DNA of 64,000 nucleotides, taken from Pirellula sp. SH-Sr6A. Its GTDB lineage: Bacteria; Planctomycetota; Planctomycetia; Pirellulales; Pirellulaceae. Shown here piece by piece: positions 1 through 9,216 of the stretch. The position numbers were made by a program, and so were the translations under genes. Where the stretch lies: the NCBI RefSeq assembly GCF_001610875.1, contig NZ_CP011272.1:753988-817987 (forward strand), written 5' to 3'. The number at the start of each line of letters is the position of its first letter. Positions within the stretch are counted from its first letter, which is position 1. The notes under the pieces were generated by a model that saw only the letters and a program-made list of their open reading frames with translations, was not told where the DNA came from and made no database searches.

Positions 1-776
1 CTTGGAAGCAGCTTGGGACCAGCGGTAGCGGCAACCACTTCGTTGAATTTGGCGTGCTAACATTGCCTGAATCGGATTTGGGATTGGACTCCGGCAGATA
101 CCTTGCCTTGCTAAGTCATAGCGGCTCTCGGGGTACGGGTGCATCGGTTTGTTCGCATTACAGCGAGATCGCAAAACGAATGCACCCTGAACTTCCTCGC
201 GAACTCAGCAACCTAGCTTGGCTCGACCTGAATTCGCAGGAGGGGAAAGAGTATTGGGATGCCATGAATTTAATGGGACACTATGCGGCAGCCAATCACG
301 CCTGTATCCACCGCGCAATTGCCGAACATTTGGGTGTTGAGGTGATGCTCGACGTCGAGAATCACCACAATTTCGCTTGGCGAGAATCGCACGGCGGGGA
401 GGAGCTCATTGTCCATCGGAAGGGAGCGACCCCTGCTGGAAGTGGCGTGCTAGGGATCATCCCCGGATCGATGGGGGCGCCTGGCTACATCGTTCGTGGA
501 AAAGGGGTGAAAGCCTCTCTCCTGAGCGCTTCGCACGGTGCAGGACGCAAGATGAGCCGGACAGCGGCGATGAAGCAATTTCAATGGAAAGACGTGATGA
601 AATTCCTAGCAGAACGCCAAGTCACGTTGCTCTCGGCTGGACTGGACGAGGTTCCCATGGCGTACAAGGACATTGAGCAAGTCATGGCGGCTCAATCTGA
701 CTTGGTGGAAAAGGTTGCGAGATTCGACCCCAGACTGGTCAAGATGGCCAAGGCCGGTGAACGACCTGAGGACTAA
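1..776 (+). CDS. rtcB: RNA-splicing ligase RtcB, 3' part (5' end outside window)
   Basis: The frame is open from the left edge, so the gene begins upstream; the GTG at 54 is internal. The visible part reads LGTSGSGNHFVEFG, then HSGSRG, NHHNFAW, HRKGATPA, GSMG and SHGAGR. These are the signature stretches of the RtcB family, including the histidines that bind manganese and the His of SHGAGR that is guanylylated. RtcB joins 2',3'-cyclic-phosphate or 3'-phosphate RNA ends to 5'-OH ends, using GTP. About 258 codons are visible, roughly the C-terminal half to two thirds. It converges on a sulfatase gene, with a hairpin between them. No archease or rtcA gene can be seen on this side. Confidence 0.95.
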   Translation, partial: WKQLGTSGSGNHFVEFGVLTLPESDLGLDSGRYLALLSHSGSRGTGASVCSHYSEIAKRMHPELPRELSNLAWLDLNSQEGKEYWDAMNLMGHYAAANHACIHRAIAEHLGVEVMLDVENHHNFAWRESHGGEELIVHRKGATPAGSGVLGIIPGSMGAPGYIVRGKGVKASLLSASHGAGRKMSRTAAMKQFQWKDVMKFLAERQVTLLSAGLDEVPMAYKDIEQVMAAQSDLVEKVARFDPRLVKMAKAGERPED

Positions 777-785
777 CAAAGAACA

Positions 786-807
786 GACGCTGGCAACCAC
801 CAGCGTC
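786..807. terminator. Bidirectional hairpin terminator between rtcB and sulfatase
   Basis: An 8-bp perfect stem (GACGCTGG / CCAGCGTC) with the loop CAACCA lies between two convergent stop codons. On the plus strand it is followed by a T-rich stretch at 811-820. On the minus strand it is followed by TGTTCTTTGTT. This fits a shared intrinsic terminator. Confidence 0.7.
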
Positions 808-818
808 CGTTCACTTTT

Positions 819-2390
819 CTAAAGTCTTGACCTTCCTGCTTGGATAATCTCCGTCAATTTCTGATCGAGCTGTTGTGTTCGATCCGGATGTTGCTCGCTC
901 AGATCCTTCGACTCTCCTGGATCCGACTCCAGATCGAAAAGTTGCAGTCGCTTCATGTTGCTGGGAACGAGTCGAAGGTGAACATTGGTCGCTTTTCCGG
1001 AAGCATGCCGCATCAGCTTCCATTTTCCGGAACGCAATCCAAAGTTTCCGCTGGATCCATTGTCTTGCTGGAGAACCCAGTCTCGCCCTTTGGCTCCCTC
1101 TTTTCCAAGCAACGCGTCGAGAACGTTTTGGCTGTCGAGACACGCATCGTTTGGTAAAGGTATATCCAGCATTGCGGCAAAGCTCGCGGCAAAATCGGTC
1201 GTCGTCACCAAGGCATCGGAAACAACCCGCTTGGGGACTTGCGATGGCCAGGACACAAGGAACGGTGTTCTCGTTCCGCCTTCGCAGACGTTGTACTTGC
1301 CCCCGAGGAATGGGCCAGCGGGCTTGTGATCCCCCAACTTCTCGATTGCATCATCCTTGTATCCGTCGTCTAGCACCGGACCGTTGTCGCTGCAGAATAT
1401 GACGATGGTGTTGTCTCGCTTATCCAACTTTTCAAGGGTGGAAAGAAGTTGGCCAACGTTCCAGTCCAATTCGAGGATAGCGTCACCGCGCGGGCCCAGC
1501 CCGGATTTGCCTTGGAATCGTTCGTGCACCATTCGCGGCACATGGATGTCATGTGAGGCAAAAAAGAGAAAAAAGGGTTGCTCCCCCACCGAAGCGATCC
1601 ACTCCTGATTCTCTTTCGCCCAAGCGTCTGCGAGATCCTCATCGCGAAAGCGAGCCCTGATGCCTCCTGTGTAAAAACCAATGCGCCCGATTCCGTTGTG
1701 GATGGTTTGATTGTGACCGTGAGACCAATCCATCCGAAGCGTGGACCGATGCGTGACTCCCGTGGGATGATCCTCCGAGGGCTTCTTCGAACCGATCCAT
1801 AACGGATCCTTGGGGTCCAAGTTCACCACATGCGAATTTCGAACGTAGACCTGCGGAACACGGTCGTTCGTCGTTGGAAGGATGAACGAATGATCAAATC
1901 CAATATGATTGGGACTTGGGTTGATCTCACCATTCCATTGAGGTCCCGGCTCAGCTCCCGCGTTCGGCCCAAGCCCCAAGTGCCATTTACCAATTACCGC
2001 GGTCTTGTATCCCCCCTTCTGGAATATCGACGGAAGGGTCAGTGCTCCAGGCTGGACAAGAGCCGGACTATCGGGTGGCGCCACCCCAGTTCCCTTCTGA
2101 CGAAACGCAAAAGTGCCGGTGAGCAACGAGTAGCGTGTGGGAGTGCATGTCGACGCGGAACAGTAGCCGCTTGTGAAGCGAATACCCGAATGGGCGAGAG
2201 AATCGATATGAGGAGTCTCGATCGACTTGGCACCGTAGCACGAGAGATCCCCGTATCCAAGGTCGTCCGCCATAATGACCACCACATTTGGACGGCTTAC
2301 GGCCGGACGTTGCTCTACTCCGAATCCGACGGTCGAGAGAGCCGAGGTCAAAAGAGCGCCTGTGGCAACTAAAAGAACCAATGGTCGCAT
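819..2390 (-). CDS. Secreted sulfatase (arylsulfatase family)
   Basis: This 523-residue protein has an N-terminal signal peptide (MRPLVLLVATGALLTSALS) and is therefore probably exported. The metal-binding start of the alkaline-phosphatase-like fold reads NVVVIMADDLGYGD (Asp42, Asp43). The active-site signature CTPTRYSLLTG has Cys82 as the residue matured to formylglycine. Later HDIHVP and SDNGP supply the usual metal and substrate ligands. The family hydrolyses sulfate esters, and in planctomycetes such enzymes usually act on sulfated polysaccharides, but the substrate here cannot be read from sequence. It needs a formylglycine-generating enzyme, which is not in the window. The gene stands alone downstream of the ABC cluster. 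Confidence 0.92.
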   Translation of the reverse strand: MRPLVLLVATGALLTSALSTVGFGVEQRPAVSRPNVVVIMADDLGYGDLSCYGAKSIETPHIDSLAHSGIRFTSGYCSASTCTPTRYSLLTGTFAFRQKGTGVAPPDSPALVQPGALTLPSIFQKGGYKTAVIGKWHLGLGPNAGAEPGPQWNGEINPSPNHIGFDHSFILPTTNDRVPQVYVRNSHVVNLDPKDPLWIGSKKPSEDHPTGVTHRSTLRMDWSHGHNQTIHNGIGRIGFYTGGIRARFRDEDLADAWAKENQEWIASVGEQPFFLFFASHDIHVPRMVHERFQGKSGLGPRGDAILELDWNVGQLLSTLEKLDKRDNTIVIFCSDNGPVLDDGYKDDAIEKLGDHKPAGPFLGGKYNVCEGGTRTPFLVSWPSQVPKRVVSDALVTTTDFAASFAAMLDIPLPNDACLDSQNVLDALLGKEGAKGRDWVLQQDNGSSGNFGLRSGKWKLMRHASGKATNVHLRLVPSNMKRLQLFDLESDPGESKDLSEQHPDRTQQLDQKLTEIIQAGRSRL

Positions 2391-2477
2391 GCGATGTCAC
2401 CCCAAAATAACAGAGAAAGAGAGAGAGAGTTCCCTTCGGGCGAGTTCGTTAGTATACACCACACCTCAAGTCGTATT

Positions 2478-3323
2478 TCAGTACTCCGATTGCCAAGAGA
2501 ATTGCGAACGATAAACGCGCACAGAGGCAGCAAACAACAAGGTAACGGTGAAGAGTGCGACAATACCGAGGTGCACCGATGTCGCTTCGGGCGAAACGAG
2601 GATCTCGTCGAGCGGCCGTGGTAACTTTTCGCCGGAGAGAAGCGTGTTGACCAAAACCGAACGGAGTCGGTAACTGATTGTAAAGCGATTGATCAAGGCG
2701 GGTATCCAAGCCAGGATGCCTTCCACCACCACTGTATAAGCAAAAGCGACAACCATTGCCCGCTTCTGAAAAAACGTCCCGATGGCAACAAATAGGGCTC
2801 CATGGGCCATTGCAGATAACACGCACAAGAGGACGCATACCTTCCACGTAGCGAGAGGGTCTGGTGTCTTGAGCAAGGGAGCGACCAATGAAACTGACAC
2901 AATGGTGCAACTACTTGTCCAGAGCAATGCTGCGAGGTACTTACCCCATAGCATCATCCAGCGGGCGTAGGGCCTGACTACGCTATAGACCCAAGTCTGC
3001 CCCTCCAGTTCCGCATGCACTACGGGAGTCGCCCAAAGCAGCATACTGAGGATCGTAACGATTTCAATTTGAAGAACGAAAACCAGGGCGAGCAAGGTGT
3101 ACCAGACTTGCTCCGAGTATCGAATCCCGCCTCTCTCTGCAAGTGTCCTCACGGCGAAAATAATGCCAACCGGAAAAAGCGCAAGGCCGAACCAAGCCGC
3201 GATGCGAATCGGAGTGAACGAACGCAGGGATTCATATCGCAGCACGCCACAAACTCCTCGGATCAGCGACTGGATCGATTGCTGATTCGGGGGATCTGAG
3301 AGCGTCGAGGTCGGAGCATTCAT
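2478..3323 (-). CDS. ABC-2 type membrane protein
   Basis: The protein is about 281 residues with roughly six hydrophobic segments and an opening typical of ABC-2 permeases (RGVCGVLRYESLRSFTPIRIAAW). The start chosen is ATG at 3323, giving MNAPTSTLSDPP. A longer open frame reaches 3527 but would overlap most of the end of the ATPase gene upstream, so it is rejected. The gene lies 25 bp after the stop of that ATPase, so the two probably form one exporter. No substrate can be assigned. It is the last gene of a four-gene minus-strand cluster. Confidence 0.75.
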   Translation of the reverse strand: MNAPTSTLSDPPNQQSIQSLIRGVCGVLRYESLRSFTPIRIAAWFGLALFPVGIIFAVRTLAERGGIRYSEQVWYTLLALVFVLQIEIVTILSMLLWATPVVHAELEGQTWVYSVVRPYARWMMLWGKYLAALLWTSSCTIVSVSLVAPLLKTPDPLATWKVCVLLCVLSAMAHGALFVAIGTFFQKRAMVVAFAYTVVVEGILAWIPALINRFTISYRLRSVLVNTLLSGEKLPRPLDEILVSPEATSVHLGIVALFTVTLLFAASVRVYRSQFSWQSEY

Positions 3324-3348
3324 AGATAGGATCGCGGTAAAGGTTACG

Positions 3349-4347
3349 TCACGAAAGGCGTTTGATCGGGGAGGAGTGAAACACCTCGCCTCGATGTTTG
3401 GAAACGAGAAGCCGGAATAGTTGGCTGATGTCACCGTCGGCTCCGAGAAGTCTGTCGATTTGCAGGTTGTGGCTCGTGCTCCAGCCGCAAAGAGCGGCAT
3501 AGAATTCAAGCGGCTTTTCGATCGCAATACGCAATCGGCCTTGCGCGTCCTCGAGGTCCAACGAGCGAGTCCAGGTTTCCCTCGCTAAAAGGGAAGCGAG
3601 GAGCCGCGGATCATTGCACTCGATCTCGAACTCTTGCGGGAGGCTGGAAAGTAGACGGTGCAACTCACCTGCTGTACCTGACGCAAGCAGCCGCCCTCCG
3701 TAAATCAACAAAAAGGAATCCGTGATCTTCTCTGCTTCATGCAGCACATGATTTGCGATGATCAAGCTTCGGCCGGACTCCTTCCACTCGATCAAAAGTT
3801 GTGTCAGTTGATGGCGTGCGACCGGATCCAAACCATTGAACGGTTCGTCGAGAATCAACAATTCGGGGCGGTGAGCAATCGCTTGAGCAAACTTGCAGCG
3901 TTGTCGCATGCCGAGCGAGTAGGTATGGAGCGGACGATCCGCTGCGCCCACCAAATCGACTTGCTCGAGTAGCTCTTGCACCCGCTGCGACGCATCACGT
4001 CTCCTCCAACCACTCAACGCCAGTTGCAACTCCAACCACTTTCTAGCGGAAACGTTATGCAACAAAATATCGGTTGCTGGACAAAGGCCTATTCGCCCCA
4101 GTACCGAAGGGGATCGAAAGGGATCGGATCCAAGGACTCGGACATCCCCCAATGTAGGCTTCAACGCCCCGGTTAGAAGACCGATCAATGTAGACTTACC
4201 CGCTCCGTTCGGACCGATCAATGCGTAGGCTCCAGTTGGGAGCGCCACATCGATATCGTTAACACCTATCACGTTTCCGTAAAGCAACGTTGCATGGTTT
4301 AAGCGTAGCAATTCGTTCTCAGACATAGAATTTGTCGTATGCATCAT
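3349..4347 (-). CDS. ABC transporter ATP-binding protein
   Basis: The protein is about 332 residues. Walker A is IGPNGAGKST, the signature is YSLGMRQRCKFAQ and Walker B is LLILDEPFNGLDP, followed by the switch region IIANHVLHEAEK. It is the energy-coupling subunit of an ABC-2-type exporter. The start is taken as the ATG at 4347, whose first bases overlap the TGA stop of the upstream permease gene (ATGA), implying coupled translation. ATG at 4326 is an alternative that would give MSENELLRLN. The C-terminal 100 residues after the ATPase core show no domain I recognise. Confidence 0.88.
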   Translation of the reverse strand: MMHTTNSMSENELLRLNHATLLYGNVIGVNDIDVALPTGAYALIGPNGAGKSTLIGLLTGALKPTLGDVRVLGSDPFRSPSVLGRIGLCPATDILLHNVSARKWLELQLALSGWRRRDASQRVQELLEQVDLVGAADRPLHTYSLGMRQRCKFAQAIAHRPELLILDEPFNGLDPVARHQLTQLLIEWKESGRSLIIANHVLHEAEKITDSFLLIYGGRLLASGTAGELHRLLSSLPQEFEIECNDPRLLASLLARETWTRSLDLEDAQGRLRIAIEKPLEFYAALCGWSTSHNLQIDRLLGADGDISQLFRLLVSKHRGEVFHSSPIKRLS

Positions 4348-5321
4348 ACCCGAAGCATCCTCGCAACACGCCAGTAGGCCACGGCATACCCAAGAACGGA
4401 GACGAACAGAATCACCCCCCAAGGAGCCCACTGCGTCCCAACCGTCGCGGTCAATCCAAAGACTTCCTGCTGAAGGTAGCCAAGCGTTTCATAAGGGGAG
4501 AACAGCATCCAATGGCTATACTCTCCCCAGCGCATAGGCTGCTGCCGCGAAAATTGGTCTGCGGTAGCGAGAGACTGATACGTCACGCTCCCAACTACCC
4601 ACAGGGCAAACCACGCGAACCCCGCGTAGCGACTTTCCTGGGTGAGTGAGGAAAAGGCCAACGCAATGGCTGTGGTCGGAATCGCGAGAACAGCTGTTGC
4701 CAACAATACGCGAAGCGGAATATCCCAGGTGGAGAAAAGAACCCAAGGATTCGGCGAAAGAAACAATCCAGCGAGATAGATCAACAAAGCGGGAGCTGTA
4801 GCGATCATCGCGAGAAGAAAGAAAATCACGCAGGCCTTACCTAGCACGTACTCTGCGGGCGTAAGTGGGCGAGACAAATAAAGCAAATACCCGCGACTCC
4901 GCAAATCGAAGCTGATCAAACGGGGAGCAATCAATCCGATCACCAAAATCATGCTAAAGGATTGCGGATAGCGGAACAGAAAAAAAAGCATGTAGGACCA
5001 GACAAAGTGCCTGGATTCTGCGGGCTCAGACAACACCTCAGCGATATTTACCCCCGCACGCGCCGCAGTAGCTCTCGCTTCGGGTGCTGCGAATACGCTG
5101 CGAATGATGTTGCGATATTGAGGCTCTTCCGCAGACTGTTCAAACACACCGAAAAAGAAAAGCGCAACGGCAGACGGAATGAGCAAGACGACCATCAAGC
5201 GTTTGAGCCAAGCACCGCGCCAGATCAGTCGAATCCCAGTGGACGCCACCACGAGCCATCGAAAGGAGGCATAGGTACGCTCTCCGGTCCAGTTTCGATA
5301 TCCCACATCCAAAAGAGGCAT
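4344..5321 (-). CDS. ABC-2 type permease
   Basis: A membrane protein of 325 residues. It opens with MPLLDVGYRNWTGERTYASF, then has a first membrane segment near residue 30 and a soluble loop of about 80 residues before a second hydrophobic block. This layout is common in ABC-2 permeases that open with a large external loop. The ATG at 5321 follows the ATPase stop by two bases and is preferred over the longer frame starting at 5423. It pairs with the ATPase encoded immediately upstream. Substrate unknown. Confidence 0.8.
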   Translation of the reverse strand: MPLLDVGYRNWTGERTYASFRWLVVASTGIRLIWRGAWLKRLMVVLLIPSAVALFFFGVFEQSAEEPQYRNIIRSVFAAPEARATAARAGVNIAEVLSEPAESRHFVWSYMLFFLFRYPQSFSMILVIGLIAPRLISFDLRSRGYLLYLSRPLTPAEYVLGKACVIFFLLAMIATAPALLIYLAGLFLSPNPWVLFSTWDIPLRVLLATAVLAIPTTAIALAFSSLTQESRYAGFAWFALWVVGSVTYQSLATADQFSRQQPMRWGEYSHWMLFSPYETLGYLQQEVFGLTATVGTQWAPWGVILFVSVLGYAVAYWRVARMLRV

Positions 5322-5323
5322 AG

Positions 5324-6340
5324 TTATTGATCTCGAATCGCACTGAGAAAAATATCTTCTAACGAGTTGCGAGCCGCATCCAAGTATTGGATTGGCGCTT
5401 CGGCCTCTTCGCTCGCCCGCCAAAGTACTTGAACATTCTGAGCGTCAACACCTAAGACTCGAAGCTCGCGTTGGCTTTGGCGATCGAAGGAAATGCCGCG
5501 TTTGGCGAGCGCATGCCCAAAGCGATCCGCGTTTCCTTCAACACGCAGATGCAAACCAGGTTCGATCGGCTTTTGCAATCGCTCGAGCGAATCCATCATT
5601 CGAACTTCCCCTCCGACCAAAATAACGACGTGATCGCAAACACGTTGAACGTCATGCAGAATATGCGTTGATACGATGAGGGACTTTCCTTTATCGACGG
5701 CCAGCATCCGGATGCGGTCGAGGAAGCTCTCGCGCTGGGCAGGATCGAGACCAGTCGTCGGCTCATCGAGAATGATCAAAGGAGGATCATGCACGAGTGC
5801 TTGAGCGAATTTCAACTTTTGACGCATCCCCGTGGAATATGTTTCCACGTTCCGATATCGCTCTTGATCAATGTCGCAGAAATCAGCCACTTCATGGGCC
5901 CGTCGCAAGGCTTCGGTGCGGGGGAGTCCAGACAGTCTGGCCATCATTTGAATCGATTCGATTCCTTGCAAGCCGTGCAGGTAACAGTCGTCTTCGGGTA
6001 GATAACCAATTTGGTCGCGGATCGCCTTGCTTTGCTGAGGCCACGCGTACGAGAGGACGCGTCCGTGTCCGGAATCAATGCGAAGCAAACCGAGGATCGA
6101 CTTGATCAAGGTGCTCTTTCCAGATCCATTAGGGCCCAGCAATCCGGTCACTCCGGGAGGTATGGCCAAGCTCAATTTCTTGAGAACCTCCCGCTTGCCA
6201 TAGCGCTTTACGACGTCGTGGATCTCGATGATAGGGGATGGCGGGTTCAAGATAAGGCAATCGGTTCGAGACAAGTTCGGCGAAAGAATCCGGCCGGCGG
6301 GACGATTGTACTTCGAAGGTGCCCCCGATATCTTGTCCAT
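5324..6340 (-). CDS. ABC transporter ATP-binding protein
   Basis: A 338-residue ATPase with Walker A LLGPNGSGKST, signature YSTGMRQKLKFAQ and Walker B LIILDEPTTGLDP, followed by VSTHILHDVQRVCD. It is the first gene of the ATPase-permease-ATPase-permease cluster, and its stop is two bases before the permease start. The ATG at 6340 (MDKISGAP) is preferred; a TTG at 6367 would add nine residues. The ATPase domain begins only near residue 40, so the N-terminal extension is longer than usual. The two ATPase/permease pairs may be one heterodimeric exporter or two exporters; the sequence does not decide this. Confidence 0.88.
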   Translation of the reverse strand: MDKISGAPSKYNRPAGRILSPNLSRTDCLILNPPSPIIEIHDVVKRYGKREVLKKLSLAIPPGVTGLLGPNGSGKSTLIKSILGLLRIDSGHGRVLSYAWPQQSKAIRDQIGYLPEDDCYLHGLQGIESIQMMARLSGLPRTEALRRAHEVADFCDIDQERYRNVETYSTGMRQKLKFAQALVHDPPLIILDEPTTGLDPAQRESFLDRIRMLAVDKGKSLIVSTHILHDVQRVCDHVVILVGGEVRMMDSLERLQKPIEPGLHLRVEGNADRFGHALAKRGISFDRQSQRELRVLGVDAQNVQVLWRASEEAEAPIQYLDAARNSLEDIFLSAIRDQ

Positions 6341-6415
6341 GGTGTAATTTTCTTTTTGAATTCCCAATCTTGCATTTCGCTAACATTCGAAGCAGCGAGA
6401 GGGGGGTAGAACGAT

Positions 6416-7249
6416 ATGGGTAACGAGCAAGGAATCAATGGGATGTCGACGCATGCGAATAGCAACTTGGGGTTTCGACCAATGCGATCCGCGGACATGC
6501 TTCGAGCATTGCAGATCATCAGCGAATATGACGAAGACGACGCATACGATGCCAGAGAAACGTATGAAGAATCGATCGAAGGTCAGTTCGTTTTGACCGA
6601 ACAAGAAAAGGTCATCGGCGTTGTCGGAGCCAAGCTGATCGAGAACACCGATCGCGCATACGGGATGTCCTGGACCTATTTGCAGAAATCAGATAGACGT
6701 ACTGGAAAAGGAACTCTCATGCTCGAATGGATGCTCGAGTGGCTCAAGGAGCACGAGGCTCGAAAAGTCTTTGTGCAGGCCAGCGACTACCACGACCCTA
6801 CCATCGGCGACATCTATTTTGATGCAAGAGAAGCCTACAAACGGGTAGGGTTCATGCAAGAGCTTCGACAGCCCGACTTCTATGCACCGGGTGAAGCAAT
6901 GATCGTTTACGGCTTGCACTTAGAGACGAAACAGTTCGCTGCACCGGAAGAACAAGAAGCAGACATCCTGATTACGGACGTGGACGAGATCCCTGAGACG
7001 AACGACGCGTTCTGGGTCGCTTGGGAAGTAGCCGATCCTGGTCAAGGCAGCAAACCAATCGATCTCGAGAAAGTCGTCCGCGAGGTTCGTTCCTGGGGAG
7101 GGCGGGCTATCTACATGGCATTCCCTTCTGACTTGAGTTGTGTCGCTCCACTGATGTCAGCGGCTCGATTCCGCATGGCAGGCAGGTTACTCGATTATTA
7201 CGAGGACGACGTAGATGAAGTCCACTACCGTCTCGATGTGCTCAGCTGA
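6416..7249 (+). CDS. GNAT-family N-acetyltransferase
   Basis: A 277-residue protein. Residues of about 20-160 form a GNAT fold: an N-terminal FRPMRSADMLRALQI strand-helix, the strand VLTEQEKVIGVVGAKL, and the acetyl-CoA loop region DRRTGKGTLMLEWMLEW (Q/RxxGxG/A type). This is followed by KVFVQASD and EAYKRVGFMQ. The remaining 110 residues are acidic and look like a second, degenerate half that ends in YYEDDVDEVHYRLDVL. The acceptor substrate is unknown. The gene is divergent from the ABC cluster, and its stop is followed by the repeat region. Confidence 0.8.
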   Translation: MGNEQGINGMSTHANSNLGFRPMRSADMLRALQIISEYDEDDAYDARETYEESIEGQFVLTEQEKVIGVVGAKLIENTDRAYGMSWTYLQKSDRRTGKGTLMLEWMLEWLKEHEARKVFVQASDYHDPTIGDIYFDAREAYKRVGFMQELRQPDFYAPGEAMIVYGLHLETKQFAAPEEQEADILITDVDEIPETNDAFWVAWEVADPGQGSKPIDLEKVVREVRSWGGRAIYMAFPSDLSCVAPLMSAARFRMAGRLLDYYEDDVDEVHYRLDVLS

Positions 7250-7314
7250 TTTACATACGTGTAGTGGCTCATCCCTACCCCGATAAAAATCGACCGTTCC
7301 CGCCCAGCCAACAA

Positions 7315-7512
7315 AGGCTTGTCTACATAACCAACGGTTGCTTGTCCGTATAGCCGACAGTTGCTTGTCCGTATAGCCGACAGTTGCTTGCCTGTGTAGC
7401 CATGTTGCTTGCCTGTGTAGCCAAGTAGCTTGCCTGTGTAGCCAACAGTAGCTTACCCGTGTAACCGATAATAGCCCCCCGTATGGCCGACAGCAGCTTG
7501 CCCGCAAAACCC
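7315..7512. repeat. Short tandem repeat array, 21-23 bp units
   Basis: About eight degenerate units follow one another without spacers. The consensus is near GTTGCTTGCCTGTGTAGCCAA; individual units are 21, 22 or 23 bp long. The best-kept units lie at about 7336-7450, and the first and last copies are more diverged. Because unit lengths are not multiples of three, a coding role is unlikely, although the minus strand happens to stay open through part of it. The 200 bases after the array (7513-7714) hold nothing recognisable. The function is unknown. Confidence 0.8.
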
Positions 7513-7714
7513 ACATATGATCTCGATCTCGAAGTATTCAAGGTGCCCTAGATGGGAACTTCCACTTCGTTTACCTGTCAGTCACAAGTGACTTTCGCGC
7601 TAGCATCAAATCGCGTAGCGCTATTTAGGTCGAACATGTTCTGAACCTCCCATCTGTGCCGCGTAATGTTGATCGGTCGCTTTGTGCGATCTAGCAATGG
7701 ATCACATCCTCCCC

Positions 7715-9212
7715 TAGCAGCCCGTTGAAAAAGTCTGGATTCGCGCTACGTTATATCGATCATCGCAGATGCCATGGAGGAGAGCACGATGGCCCTTGGT
7801 CGACGCAAATCGGTTCAGCAGCAAGATCTCTTTATTACAGCGGAAGATCTTCCCCGCTCAGTCGGGCATGTTTTTTATACGAAATTAAATCGACTTCTCG
7901 ATGAGGCAGGATTCGATTCCTGGATCGAGAAGCTCTGCAATCCCTATTACAGCCAAGCCCGCGGCCGTCCCGGTATTCCACCCGGAGTTTACTTTCGAAT
8001 GCTCTTGGTAGGCTACTTCGAAGGGATTCAGTCTCAACGCGGTATTGCATGGCGATGTGCAGATAGCCTGTCGATTCGACAGTTCCTTGGCCTTAAATTG
8101 ACCGATCACTCGCCGGACCACTCCTCGCTGACTGTGATCCGTGAACGCTTACCCGATACGGTACACGAATCTGTTTTCGAATGGGTTTTAAAACTCGCTA
8201 GCGAAAAGAAGCTTCTCGGAGGGAAGACGGTAGCCGTAGACTCAACAACTCTCGAAGCCGATGCTGCTATGAAGAGCATCGTTCGAAGGGATACCGGCGA
8301 AGACTGGCGTTCCTATGTGATCGGCCTGATGCGAGCTGAGGGCCTCGTGAAGGAGAATGAAGAGCCATCGGATGAAGAGATTCGTCGCTTCGATAAGAAT
8401 CGTAAGGGGAAGAAAGTTTCTAATGAAGATTGGGTGAGCAGCACGGATCCGAGTGCCAAAATCGCAAGGATGAAAGATGGAACAACCCATCTTGCCTACA
8501 AGGCCGAACATGTCGTCGATATGAAATCGGGAATGATCTTGGGGGCGGAAGTGACCTCTGCTGACAACCCCGATTCTCAGTCGTTGGAAGATAGTCTTCA
8601 CAAGGCTCAAATCCACTTGAACGAGGCTGGAAGCGATACCGAGATTCAAGAGGTAGCAGCCGACAAGGGCTACCATTCAACAGAAACCTTGTCTGAATTG
8701 GCTGAGCACACCAACTACCGAACCTATATCCCAGAGCCCAAACTTCCTGGGGGACGTAAGTGGAGTAAGTACACTTGCCAGCAACGCCAAGCGGTTCTTG
8801 CAAATAGACGAAGAGCCAAAGGGAACAAGGGCCGCAAGCTTCAACGGTCGCGAAGTGAGAAAGTGGAAAGGACGTTTGCCCATTTGCTAGAGACGGGCGG
8901 AGGTCGCCGGTGTCGGTTGCGAGGAACCGTGAAGATCCAGAAGCGATACTTTCTAATGACAGCGGCTTACAATCTGGGGGTGGTCATGCGCATGCTCTTT
9001 GGAGTCGGCACTTCGAGAAGCCTGCAGGGGGTGATGCGGGCTGTTTTTTCCTTTTTTACGGCTGTGCAAATGCTTTATGAAGCCTTCCCAATCGATCGAG
9101 GCGCACATTACCGCGCCGATCGAAGAATTAGGAACCGCTTTACAAGTTCGGAATGCCCATTTCAAAAACTGAGCAGGTCACCCGAAATCGCGACATCTTC
9201 AACGGGCTGCTA
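7715..9212 (+). mobile_element. IS1182-like insertion sequence
   Basis: The element is bounded by an inverted repeat: TAGCAGCCCGTTGAA at 7715-7729 and its complement at 9198-9212. The total is about 1.5 kb with a single transposase gene. The left boundary reads CTAG (7714-7717) and the right boundary CTAA (9210-9213), which may be remnants of a target tetranucleotide, but a clean target duplication cannot be shown. The transposase reading frame runs into the right inverted repeat and its TAA stop overlaps the element edge. Confidence 0.85.
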
Positions 9213-9213
9213 A
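7774..9213 (+). CDS. IS1182-family transposase
   Basis: A 479-residue DDE transposase. The N-terminal half carries the DUF772-type region (RPGIPPGVYFRMLLVGYFEG, then SIRQFLGL and HSSLTVIRERL). The first catalytic Asp is in VAVDSTTLEADAAM, the second in VAADKGYHS, and the Glu is in RSEKVERTFAHLLETGG. The frame is intact, so the element may be functional. The C-terminal residues are encoded by the right inverted repeat. The ATG at 7774 is used; an internal ATG five codons on is possible. Confidence 0.9.
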   Translation: MEESTMALGRRKSVQQQDLFITAEDLPRSVGHVFYTKLNRLLDEAGFDSWIEKLCNPYYSQARGRPGIPPGVYFRMLLVGYFEGIQSQRGIAWRCADSLSIRQFLGLKLTDHSPDHSSLTVIRERLPDTVHESVFEWVLKLASEKKLLGGKTVAVDSTTLEADAAMKSIVRRDTGEDWRSYVIGLMRAEGLVKENEEPSDEEIRRFDKNRKGKKVSNEDWVSSTDPSAKIARMKDGTTHLAYKAEHVVDMKSGMILGAEVTSADNPDSQSLEDSLHKAQIHLNEAGSDTEIQEVAADKGYHSTETLSELAEHTNYRTYIPEPKLPGGRKWSKYTCQQRQAVLANRRRAKGNKGRKLQRSRSEKVERTFAHLLETGGGRRCRLRGTVKIQKRYFLMTAAYNLGVVMRMLFGVGTSRSLQGVMRAVFSFFTAVQMLYEAFPIDRGAHYRADRRIRNRFTSSECPFQKLSRSPEIATSSTGC

Positions 9214-9216
9214 CCC

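Noticed and set aside
2400..2440. AGAG-rich tract upstream of the first sulfatase gene as a promoter element
   Set aside because: The purine tract (AGAGAGAGAG) is not a recognisable promoter; no paired -35/-10 sites could be assigned.
7315..7512. Possible CRISPR array
   Set aside because: Units follow each other without spacers, they vary in length, and no cas gene is nearby.
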